Source: Halorubrum halodurans (GTDB taxonomy: Archaea; Halobacteriota; Halobacteria; Halobacteriales; Haloferacaceae). From it: a stretch of DNA of 39,047 nucleotides. The notes under the pieces were generated by a model. It searched no databases and was not told where the DNA came from. It saw only the letters and a program-made list of their open reading frames with translations. Made by a program: the position numbers and the translations under genes. Below, in pieces: positions 14,161 through 20,780 of this stretch. Every line of letters begins with the position of its first letter. Within the stretch, counting starts at the first letter, position 1. The stretch lies in assembly GCF_002252985.1 (NCBI RefSeq), contig NZ_NHPJ01000099.1, positions 1-39,047 of the forward strand, given 5' to 3'.

Positions 14161-15185
14161 ATGACGACGTCTCCGAGGAACGGGAGGTCGACCCCACGGT
14201 CGACCCGGACCTCGAACCCGAAACCGAGACCGGACCGCCGGCGGTGATCGCCGCCGGCCACATCAACTGGGACGTGACGATCCACGTCGACGAGTTGCCC
14301 GAACGCGACGGGGAGACGCGGATCGAGCGGCTCGAGCAGTCCGGCGGCGGCAGCGCCGCCAACGTCGCGGTCGGCGTCGTCGGCCTCGGCGGCCAGTCGA
14401 TCGTCTTCGGCAGCGTCGGGGGCGACGAGTCCGGCGCGCTCGCCCTCCGCGAGCTCGCGAGCGCGGGCGTCGACCCCGGCCACGTGCTCGTCGACGCCGA
14501 CGCGCCGACCTCCGTCACCTACGTGATCGTCGACGGGAACGGGGAGCTGTTGATGCTCGCCAACGAGGGCGCGAACGAGTCGTTCTCGGCGGGCGACCTC
14601 GACCGCGAGACGCTCGCGGCCGCCGACCACCTCCACCTGACGGGCCAACAGCCCGAGACCGCGGCCGCGCTGGCGACGACCGCGGCCGAACTCGGGCCGA
14701 CTCGGAGCTTCGACCCCGGCCGCCGGGTGACCGACCGCGGGTACGACGCCGCGCTCCACGCCGCGGACCTGGTCTTCGTGAACGACCGCGAGGCGGACGC
14801 GCTGGCTGACGCGACCGACATCGACCCGCGGGCGCCGGACGACCGCGTCGTGGCGGTCAAACACGGCGGCGACGGCGCGACGGTCCACACCCCCCACGGC
14901 GACGTCTCGCATCCGGGGTTCGACGTCGACGCCGTCGACACCGCGGGCGCGGGCGACGCGTTCGCCGCGGGGTTTCTCGGCGCGGCGCTCAGAGAGCCGG
15001 CGATCGCGGACGGCGGCTTCACGCACGACCCGCGCGAGTACCAGGTTCCCCTGCTCGTCGCCAACGCCTGCGGCGCGATCGCGGCCGGGACCGTCACCGC
15101 CCGCGCGGACCTCTCGTGGGACCGAGTCCGGTCGGTCATGGGCGAGTCGCCGGAGGCGGACCTGCTGATCGAGATCCGCGCGTGA
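14157..15185 (+). CDS. PfkB-family sugar kinase, probable ribose-1-phosphate kinase
   Basis: Ribokinase/PfkB-family kinase of 342 aa. It has an acidic N-terminal extension (about 27 residues), the substrate-binding GGGSAANVAVG (63-73), and the catalytic/anion-hole signature DTAGAGDAF (261-269, base Asp267). The gene starts inside the isomerase stop (ATGA overlap), a strong sign that they work together; the matching step is ATP-dependent phosphorylation of ribose-1-phosphate to ribose-1,5-bisphosphate. Family membership is certain, the substrate is inferred from context. Ribokinase or another nucleoside/sugar kinase is the alternative. Confidence 0.88.
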   Translation: MNDDVSEEREVDPTVDPDLEPETETGPPAVIAAGHINWDVTIHVDELPERDGETRIERLEQSGGGSAANVAVGVVGLGGQSIVFGSVGGDESGALALRELASAGVDPGHVLVDADAPTSVTYVIVDGNGELLMLANEGANESFSAGDLDRETLAAADHLHLTGQQPETAAALATTAAELGPTRSFDPGRRVTDRGYDAALHAADLVFVNDREADALADATDIDPRAPDDRVVAVKHGGDGATVHTPHGDVSHPGFDVDAVDTAGAGDAFAAGFLGAALREPAIADGGFTHDPREYQVPLLVANACGAIAAGTVTARADLSWDRVRSVMGESPEADLLIEIRA

Positions 15186-15216
15186 ACGGTCGAGGGAGCG
15201 CGTCCTCGGCCGCCTC

Positions 15217-15522
15217 CTACTCCCCCGAGCCGGCCCCGCCGGTCGTCTCGATCCGCTCCTCGTACTTCGCGAGCGCGACCGCCAGCGCCTCCTCGGCGTC
15301 GACGTCGGCCGCGTCGGCGAGCGCGAGCAGCGCGAAGAGACAGTCGCCGACCTCGTCGGTCGCGATCTCTGCGGCCTCGGGGGCCGACCCGTAGCCGGTC
15401 GAGGTCGTCACCTCCTTGGCGACCTCGCCGACCTCGCTCTCGAGGTCGAGCACGCGGTACGCGAGGTCGGCCTCCAGCCCGTACTCGTCGACGAACGCCG
15501 AAACGCGGTCCTGCGCGTCCAT
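15217..15522 (-). CDS. MazG-like nucleotide pyrophosphohydrolase
   Basis: Protein of 101 aa of the all-alpha NTP-pyrophosphatase (MazG-like) superfamily. The metal-binding helices are visible as ESEVGEVAKEV (residues about 29-39) and TDEVGDCLFALLALAD (about 57-72). Such enzymes hydrolyse non-canonical or excess (d)NTPs to monophosphates, cleaning the nucleotide pool. I chose the ATG at 15522 because it starts the domain directly and has a TATA-like box 24-29 nt upstream; the longer frame from 15597 would add an Arg-rich tail. It is convergent with the kinase gene (31-nt gap) and divergent from the F420 reductase. Confidence 0.87.
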   Translation of the reverse strand: MDAQDRVSAFVDEYGLEADLAYRVLDLESEVGEVAKEVTTSTGYGSAPEAAEIATDEVGDCLFALLALADAADVDAEEALAVALAKYEERIETTGGAGSGE

Positions 15523-15545
15523 GGCGGCCGGATCGACCGGGAGGC

Positions 15546-15610
15546 GTATAGGCACACCGAAGGCGGCTCGTCGCCGACGGCGAGGACGACCGGTCACGCA
15601 ACCACTAAGG
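15546..15610. promoter_or_regulatory. Divergent promoters of the MazG-like and F420 reductase genes
   Basis: Minus-strand CTATAC (15546-15551) is 24-29 nt from the ATG at 15522. Plus-strand actaagg (15604-15610) is 23-29 nt from the ATG at 15633. Both spacings fit leaderless transcripts. Confidence 0.5.
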
Positions 15611-15632
15611 TCGTAACGCGCCGACGGATCCC

Positions 15633-16301
15633 ATGGACATCGCGATACTCGGCGGTACCGGCGACATCGGGGAGGGGCTCGCGCTCCGCCTCGCCGCCGA
15701 CACCTCCCACGAGGTGCTGGTCGGCTCGCGGGACGCGAAGAAGGCCGAGACGAAGGCCGAGGAGTACACGACGGAGCTCGACAGCCGCGGGCTCGACCGC
15801 GAGGTGTACGGGTTCGAGAACGTCGCGGCCGCCGAGGCGGCCGACGTGGTCGTGCTCGCGGTCCCGCCGTACCACGTCGGCGACACCGTCGAGGCGGTCG
15901 CGGACGCCCTCGACGACGGCGACGTCCTGGTCTCGCCGGCGACCGGGATGAAGCGCGACGAGGAGGGGTTCCACTACCACAAGCCCGGCGCGGGCTCGGT
16001 CACGCGGATCGCGGCGGACGCGGCCCCGGAGGGCGTCGCCGTCGTCGGGGCGTTCCACAACCTCGCGGCCGCGCGGCTCGCGAACCTCGACGCGGATCTG
16101 GGGATCGACACCCTCGTGATCGGCGACGACGAGGACGCGAAGGGGATCGTGGCCGACGTCGCCGAGGGGATCGAGGGGCTCCGCGCGCTCGACGCCGGCG
16201 GGATCGCGAACGCCCCCGAGATCGAGGGGCTCACGCCGCTTCTCATCAACGTCGCGAGCAACAACGAAGGGCTCCACGACCTCGGGATCCGGTTCCAGTA
16301 G
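15633..16301 (+). CDS. npdG: F420H2:NADP oxidoreductase (NADPH-dependent F420 reductase)
   Basis: Protein of 222 aa, the normal size for the family. The N-terminal dinucleotide fold is GGTGDIGEGLALRLA (residues 7-21), and the NADP 2'-phosphate is met by GSRDAKKAE (31-39). The middle strand has VVVLAVPPYH, and the C-terminal helices end SNNEGLHDLGIRFQ. It transfers hydride between coenzyme F420 and NADP in the cytosol, connecting F420-dependent enzymes to the NADPH pool. It stands alone with its own promoter, divergent from the MazG-like gene. The next 520 bases hold no gene. Confidence 0.92.
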   Translation: MDIAILGGTGDIGEGLALRLAADTSHEVLVGSRDAKKAETKAEEYTTELDSRGLDREVYGFENVAAAEAADVVVLAVPPYHVGDTVEAVADALDDGDVLVSPATGMKRDEEGFHYHKPGAGSVTRIAADAAPEGVAVVGAFHNLAAARLANLDADLGIDTLVIGDDEDAKGIVADVAEGIEGLRALDAGGIANAPEIEGLTPLLINVASNNEGLHDLGIRFQ

Positions 16302-16395
16302 GTCGTCGATCGGGAGTGTGTGATCGTTGACGCGGTGGCCATCTCCAAAGCCCAGCCACCCTGTCAGACATCGTTGCCGGCGCGGTGAGCACCTC

Positions 16396-16555
16396 CGAAG
16401 CCCCGGTCGCGAGACCTCCGAAAGACGGTCCCGCTCGCTCGCTTCGTTCGCTCCTGCGGCCCTCGCGTCGTCATCAGAACGCAGAGCGTTCTGATCGGCT
16501 CACGAGAGCAGAGCTCTCGTGAACGCCGTGCTTCGCCCTCGCGACTGGGGCTTCG
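16396..16555. repeat. Structured inverted-repeat element with two internal AGA-loop hairpins
   Basis: The outer arms are 16396-16413 (cgaagccccggtcgcgag) and 16538-16555, reverse complementary at 17 of 18 positions. Inside are two perfect hairpins in tandem, both with loop AGA: 16473-16495 (10-bp stem) and 16500-16522 (10-bp stem). Just upstream, gcggtggccatctccaaagccc (16332 onward) and a related stretch at 16382 form imperfect direct repeats. No transposase or open frame is associated. It lies in the gene-free stretch 16302-16821. It may be a MITE-like element or a structured RNA; I cannot decide. Confidence 0.6.
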
Positions 16556-16585
16556 AGTCCCACCCGACAGCACCGCCCCGCGCCT

Positions 16586-16647
16586 CACGCCTCCCCAGCC
16601 TCGTCGGCCGTCCTCCGCGTCGCTCCGGCCGGCCGACTCCCTCGCGG
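16586..16647. repeat. Dispersed GC-rich repeat, copy 2 (uninterrupted)
   Basis: This stretch matches two blocks near the window start: 16586-16606 equals 61-81 and 16604-16647 equals 126-169. Here the blocks are continuous. The repeat abuts the inverted-repeat element just upstream, and the shared gagtcccaccc lies at 16555-16565, so the two may be parts of one longer unit of about 250 nt. Confidence 0.7.
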
Positions 16648-16821
16648 TCGGGTGAGCGCCCCCTGGGCGCTCACCGGCGCGCCGCCGCGATGGTACGCGT
16701 TGCGAGTTCGCGCGTGGCGGAAGCGTGTCTGACGCTCGGAGACGCTCTTGGGGTCCATCCAACGTCCTCCCGTCCGGACGTTCCGTTAGGCCTTTGCGCG
16801 ACCGTCCCCTCTCATTAGTGG

Positions 16822-17664
16822 ATGGAGTACCTGGAGCGCCGGGTCGCGCTGGTCGAGAGCCGTCTCGAGGCGGTCATCGACCGCGTCGAGCCCGAGGAGC
16901 TGTCCGACGAGCTCGCCCACGTCGTGCTCGCGGGCGGCAAGCGCGTCCGCCCCGCGGTGACGATCCTCGCCTGCGAGGCGTTCGACGGCGACCCCGACGA
17001 CGCGGTCGACTTCGCGGCCGGCATCGAGTTCGTCCACAACGCCTCGCTCGTGATCGACGACGTCATCGACCGCTCGGAGGTCCGGCGCGGGACGCCCTCC
17101 GCGTGGGCCGAGTTCGGCTACGGTCCGGCGATGATCACGAGCGACGGGCTGCTCGGCGAGGCGTTCGCCCTCTTCTCGACCGACGATCGCGCGATGCGGA
17201 CCGTCGCGGAGGCGATGGTCGAACTCGGCGAGGGCGAGGCGACCGAGCTCGCCGACCGCCCCACCACGGAGGCCGAGTACATGGAGCTGGCCCGCCGGAA
17301 GACCGGCGCGCTGTTCCGCGCGGCCGCGGAGCTCGGCGCGGTCGCGGGCGGCGCGGAGCCCGCGGCGATCGAGTCGTTCGGCGAGTACGCCGAGCGCGTC
17401 GGCGTCGCCTTCCAGATGCGCGACGACGTGTTGGACGCCACCGCCGACGCCGACGACCTCGGCAAGCCCACGGGTCAGGACGCCGAGATGGACCGGCCGA
17501 GCGTCGTCCAGGTGACCTCGCTCTCGCCGGCGGAGGTGGACGAGCGGGCCAGAGAGCAGTCCGACCTCGCGCTGGCCGCGCTCGAGGACGCGGATCCCCC
17601 CGAGACGGAGGCGATCGAGTACCTCCGGGACCTCGCGGAGTTCGTCGTCGTCCGCGAGCGATAG
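16822..17664 (+). CDS. Polyprenyl diphosphate synthase (trans-isoprenyl synthase)
   Basis: Protein of 280 aa of the trans-prenyltransferase family. It has GGKRVRP near residue 38, the first Asp-rich motif DDVID (about 78-82), RRGTPSAW, and the second Asp-rich motif DDVLD in FQMRDDVLDATAD (about 203-207). It condenses isopentenyl diphosphate onto allylic diphosphates at the membrane face. The residue five before the first Asp motif is Ala (ASLVIDDVID); in this family a small residue there goes with long products, whereas GGPP synthases usually carry a bulky aromatic one. I therefore favour a long-chain product such as the menaquinone side chain, with GGPP for lipids as the alternative. The protein is shorter than typical 320-350 aa members. 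Confidence 0.88.
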   Translation: MEYLERRVALVESRLEAVIDRVEPEELSDELAHVVLAGGKRVRPAVTILACEAFDGDPDDAVDFAAGIEFVHNASLVIDDVIDRSEVRRGTPSAWAEFGYGPAMITSDGLLGEAFALFSTDDRAMRTVAEAMVELGEGEATELADRPTTEAEYMELARRKTGALFRAAAELGAVAGGAEPAAIESFGEYAERVGVAFQMRDDVLDATADADDLGKPTGQDAEMDRPSVVQVTSLSPAEVDERAREQSDLALAALEDADPPETEAIEYLRDLAEFVVVRER

Positions 17665-17742
17665 CGCGTCCGCGGGTCGACCGTCTCGATCCGACGGTTC
17701 CAGTTCGTTCGTGGATACTCTCGGCCCCGATCGACTTCGATG

Positions 17743-17750
17743 TATTCATA
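17743..17750 (+). promoter_or_regulatory. TATA box of gfcR
   Basis: The sequence tattcata lies 24-31 nt before the ATG at 17774, so the transcript should be leaderless and the start codon is well fixed. Confidence 0.55.
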
Positions 17751-17773
17751 CTTGTGCGATCGCGATCATTAGC

Positions 17774-18487
17774 ATGAACCGCGCAGAGAAGGCGGCCCTC
17801 CAGCTACAGGCGGTCGCCGTGTTGCGGACCCTGAAGGAGACGCGGACGTACGAGGAGCTGTCGACGCTCACCGGCCTGCCGGCGGGCGACCTGAACCGGT
17901 ACGTGAACGGCCACGTCCTCCCCGGTGCCGACCGGGCGCGCGAGGTCGTCTCCGAGGTCGGCCGCGACGCGCTCGCCGACGAGCTCGTCGCCCGCGTCGC
18001 CTTCGACGACGAGGGATACGTCGACAACAGCGGCGTCGTCTTCGACCAGTCCTTCCTCGATCTCGTCGCGCCGGTCGCCGCCGAGACCTTCGAGTTCGCC
18101 TCCCCCGACGTGGTGTTGACCGCCGCGACCGACGGGATCACCCTCGGGGCGGCGATGGCCTCCTTCTTCGACGCGCGGCTGGCGTACGCGAAGAAGTCGA
18201 AGGAGACCGCGGTCGAGGAGTTCATCGAGTCGCGCCAGCGGCTCGCCTCGGGCATCGAGCTCACCTACTACCTGCCGAGACGCGCCATCGAGGCCGGCGA
18301 CACCGTCCTCGTCGTCGACGACCTGATCCGGTCGGGCGAGACCCAGGAGCTCCTCCTGGACATCGCGCTCCAGGCCGACGCCGACGTCGGCGGCGTGTTC
18401 ACCCTCATCGCCGTCGGCGACGAGGGCATGCGCCGGGCTCGCGAGATAACCGACGCGCCGGTCGGCGCGCTGACGACCTTCGAGTGA
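17774..18487 (+). CDS. gfcR: Transcriptional regulator GfcR (PRTase-fold)
   Basis: Protein of 237 aa. The N-terminal helix-turn-helix (about residues 5-60: YEELSTLTGLPAGDLNRYVNGHVLPG) is fused to a phosphoribosyltransferase-type domain. The PRPP-binding loop VLVVDDLIRSGETQE is near residues 178-192. Proteins of this kind were long annotated as orotate phosphoribosyltransferase-like (PyrE2-like); in Haloferax volcanii GfcR activates glucose and fructose catabolism genes. Here it lies between a prenyl synthase and a nucleobase permease. A ligand such as PRPP or a purine nucleotide is plausible given the fold and neighbour, but not shown. The start is chosen from the TATA spacing; an in-frame ATG at 17711 lies upstream of the promoter. 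Confidence 0.9.
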   Translation: MNRAEKAALQLQAVAVLRTLKETRTYEELSTLTGLPAGDLNRYVNGHVLPGADRAREVVSEVGRDALADELVARVAFDDEGYVDNSGVVFDQSFLDLVAPVAAETFEFASPDVVLTAATDGITLGAAMASFFDARLAYAKKSKETAVEEFIESRQRLASGIELTYYLPRRAIEAGDTVLVVDDLIRSGETQELLLDIALQADADVGGVFTLIAVGDEGMRRAREITDAPVGALTTFE

Positions 18488-18556
18488 GGTGACCGCGCGC
18501 GCGACGGTGCGCACGTTCGACCAGTTTTTGACGCCGGGAGCACGGATCGACCGCGG

Positions 18557-18580
18557 AGATATACACATTTGTGTATATCT
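18557..18580. promoter_or_regulatory. Perfect 11+11 palindrome upstream of the NCS2 permease (candidate operator)
   Basis: Left arm agatatacaca (18557-18567), two-base centre TT, right arm tgtgtatatct (18570-18580): 22 of 22 arm bases pair. It is AT-rich in a very GC-rich genome. It ends 20 nt before a TATA-like cttatgtt (18601-18608) that is itself 29-36 nt before the permease ATG. This is the position of an activator or repressor dimer site. GfcR, encoded immediately upstream, is one candidate binder. Confidence 0.7.
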
Positions 18581-18636
18581 GCTGGTTTCAGGTAGCAATC
18601 CTTATGTTCGACACCGGGAGTATCCACGAGTAACCA

Positions 18637-20016
18637 ATGGGGATCGCAGACACCCTGACGGCGCGGTTCGACGTCGAACAGCACGGGTCGGACTTCCGGA
18701 CCGAGTTGGTGGCGGGGCTCACGACGTTCCTCGCGATGTCGTACATCATCGTGGTGAACCCGTTCATCCTCGCCGAGGCGATCCGGATTCCGGGCTACGA
18801 GTTCTTCGAGGTGGTCCAGATGATCGCGATCGCGACGATCCTCTCCTCGGCGCTCGCGACGCTCGTGATGTCGCTGTACGCCAACCGCCCGTTCGGGCTC
18901 GCGCCGGGGCTCGGGCTCAACGCGTTCTTCGCGTTCACCGTCGTGTTAGGGCTCGGGATCCCGTGGGAGACGGCGCTGGCGGCCGTCTTCGTCGAGGGGA
19001 TCCTCTTCATGGCGCTGACCGCGATCGGCGCACGCGAGTACGTCATCCGGCTGTTTCCCGAACCGGTGAAACGCTCCGTCGGTGCCGGCATCGGGCTGTT
19101 CCTGCTTTTCATCGGCTTTCAGGAGCTTCAGATCGTCGTCCCCGACGACGCGACGCTCGTCACGCTCGGCGGGGTCTTCGGGAACCCGTGGGCGATCCTC
19201 GGGCTGGCCGGACTCGTCCTGACGTTCGTGTTGTGGGCGCGGAACGTCACCGGAGCCATCGTGATCGGGATCGTGACGACGTCGCTCGCCGGCTGGGGGC
19301 TCACGCTCGCCGGCCTCTTCGAGCGCGGGGTCGTCACCCCGGAGTCGCTGCCGTCCGCCCAGTACGACATCACGCCGCTCGCCGGCGCGTTCGTCGACGG
19401 GCTCGCCGACGTCGAGCCGCTCACGTTCGCCCTGGTCGTGTTCACCTTCTTCTTCGTCGACTTCTTCGACACCGCCGGGACGCTCATCGGCGTCTCGCAG
19501 TTCGGCGACTTCCTCGACGAGGACGGCGACCTGCCGGAGATGGACAAGCCGCTGATGGCCGACGCGGTCGGCACCACCGCCGGCGCGATGCTCGGCACCT
19601 CCACCGTGACGACGTTCATCGAGTCGTCGACCGGCGTCGAGGAGGGCGGCCGCACCGGACTCACCGCCCTCGTCGTCGCGCTCCTGTTCCTCGCGTCGCT
19701 CGCCGTGATCCCGCTGGTGGCCGCCATCCCCGCGTACGCGTCCTTCATCGCGCTGATCGTCGTCGGCGTGATGATGCTCCAGGGGCTCGTCGAGGTCGAC
19801 TGGGACGACCCCGCGTGGGCCGTCTCGGCCGGACTCACCGTCACGGTCATGCCGTTTGCCTACTCCATCGCCGACGGACTCGCCGCCGGCATCATCGCGT
19901 ACCCGCTCATCAAGGTCGCCGTCGGCGAGCTCGACGACGTCCGGCTCGGCCAGTACGTCATCGCGGCGCTGCTCGTCGTCTACTACGTGCTCCAGACCCG
20001 CGGCGTGATCCTCTAG
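18637..20016 (+). CDS. NCS2-family permease, AzgA-like (purine/nucleobase uptake)
   Basis: Protein of 459 aa with about 12-14 membrane segments. Family marks of the AzgA-type (adenine/guanine/hypoxanthine) branch include TELVAGLTTFLAMSYIIVVNP near residues 24-44 (read in two parts here: ELVAGLTTFLAMSY, IIVVNPFILAE), LAPGLGLNAFFAFTV, FFVDFFDTAGTLIGV, and GTSTVTTFIESSTGVEEGGR. These transporters import nucleobases with protons across the cytoplasmic membrane. It lies downstream of gfcR behind its own palindrome-bearing promoter. Substrate within the purines cannot be told from sequence. Confidence 0.9.
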   Translation: MGIADTLTARFDVEQHGSDFRTELVAGLTTFLAMSYIIVVNPFILAEAIRIPGYEFFEVVQMIAIATILSSALATLVMSLYANRPFGLAPGLGLNAFFAFTVVLGLGIPWETALAAVFVEGILFMALTAIGAREYVIRLFPEPVKRSVGAGIGLFLLFIGFQELQIVVPDDATLVTLGGVFGNPWAILGLAGLVLTFVLWARNVTGAIVIGIVTTSLAGWGLTLAGLFERGVVTPESLPSAQYDITPLAGAFVDGLADVEPLTFALVVFTFFFVDFFDTAGTLIGVSQFGDFLDEDGDLPEMDKPLMADAVGTTAGAMLGTSTVTTFIESSTGVEEGGRTGLTALVVALLFLASLAVIPLVAAIPAYASFIALIVVGVMMLQGLVEVDWDDPAWAVSAGLTVTVMPFAYSIADGLAAGIIAYPLIKVAVGELDDVRLGQYVIAALLVVYYVLQTRGVIL

Positions 20017-20098
20017 ACGGGGACCGCCGCTTCCTCGGCCGCGGTCCGTTCCCCTTCAGTCGCCCACGCCGGGCGTGCGCGCCGCGTACACCGTCCGC

Positions 20099-20115
20099 GG
20101 AGGTTCTTTACCTCC
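20099..20115 (+). promoter_or_regulatory. Promoter of the glutaredoxin gene, TATA inside a small dyad
   Basis: The TATA-like tcttta (20105-20110) is 26-31 nt before the ATG at 20136. It is the loop of a perfect 6-bp inverted repeat ggaggt/acctcc (20099-20104 and 20110-20115), which could bind a repressor or be chance. Confidence 0.4.
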
Positions 20116-20135
20116 CGAGCGTGTAGCCTCGGGCG

Positions 20136-20390
20136 ATGGCGGACCTGAAACTCTACGAACTGGAGGGCTGCCCGTACTGTGCGAAGGTCAAGGAGACGCT
20201 CGCCGAGCTCGACCTCGAGTACGAGTCGATCATGGTCCCGCGCCCGCACGGCGAGCGGACCGAGGTGGAGGAGGTGAGCGGCCAGACCGGCGTCCCTGTC
20301 CTCGTCGACGAGGCGAACGGGATCGACGCGATGCCCGAGAGCGACGACATCGTCGAGTACCTCGAGGAGACGTACGGCGGCGCGAGCTAG
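20136..20390 (+). CDS. Glutaredoxin-like protein
   Basis: Protein of 84 aa with a thioredoxin fold of glutaredoxin type. The active site is CPYC (residues 12-15), the cis-Pro is in TGVPVLVDE, and the C-terminal helix is DIVEYLEETYG. It would reduce disulfides or mixed thiols in the cytosol. Haloarchaea use gamma-glutamylcysteine rather than glutathione, so the electron donor is uncertain. The GST-N-terminal-like spacing (PESDDIVEYL) also fits the NrdH/GST-N family. Confidence 0.9.
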   Translation: MADLKLYELEGCPYCAKVKETLAELDLEYESIMVPRPHGERTEVEEVSGQTGVPVLVDEANGIDAMPESDDIVEYLEETYGGAS

Positions 20391-20450
20391 ACGCGGCGAC
20401 CGGGCGTTTCGAAGGCCAACGTTGATACGTCCCGAGTCGAATCCACGGGC

Positions 20451-20693
20451 ATGAACCTCCCTCGCGCGCCGAAACAGCGGTGGGCGAGGGCGACGCTCGG
20501 ACTCTCGCTGTTGTTCGCGGTCGGGGCGTTCGTCTACCTCGTGCTCGACGGCGCGCCGTTTCAGGGCACCGTGCTCGCCGCCCTCATCCTCGGTGCCGGC
20601 TACTGGGAGTACAGGAAGAAGCTCCAGGAGAAGCGCGTGGCGAGACAGTACGAGGCGAAAGCCGAGGAGCAGCGCCGGGAGAACGAGCGCTGA
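20451..20693 (+). CDS. Small two-helix membrane protein, unknown function
   Basis: Protein of 80 aa. The positively charged N-terminus (MNLPRAPKQRWAR) is followed by two hydrophobic helices (about residues 14-33 LGLSLLFAVGAFVYLVL and 37-51 FQGTVLAALILGAGYW) and a charged helical tail rich in Lys, Glu and Arg. The positive ends suggest both termini are cytosolic. A TATA-like tgatacg (20423-20429) is 22-28 nt upstream. I do not recognise the family. Confidence 0.78.
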   Translation: MNLPRAPKQRWARATLGLSLLFAVGAFVYLVLDGAPFQGTVLAALILGAGYWEYRKKLQEKRVARQYEAKAEEQRRENER

Positions 20694-20780
20694 CCCGCGC
20701 GCCGTCCTCGCATCGCTCGACCCCGACCGCCGTCCACGGAAGTCACGGGTTTCATGTGTGAGAGCGGAGATCACACGTCC

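Noticed and set aside
16543..16566. tRNA T-arm-like sequence ggggcttcgagtccca
   Set aside because: TTCGAGTCCC resembles a T loop and stem, but the flanking stem does not pair well, and no acceptor, D or anticodon arm is found upstream. It is better explained as the right arm of the inverted-repeat element.
16302..16821. Possible insertion sequence
   Set aside because: Inverted ends and hairpins are present, but there is no transposase frame, and I could not identify target-site duplications.
17774..18487. Annotation as orotate phosphoribosyltransferase (PyrE)
   Set aside because: An N-terminal helix-turn-helix precedes the PRTase fold, which is the GfcR architecture. No other pyrimidine gene is adjacent.
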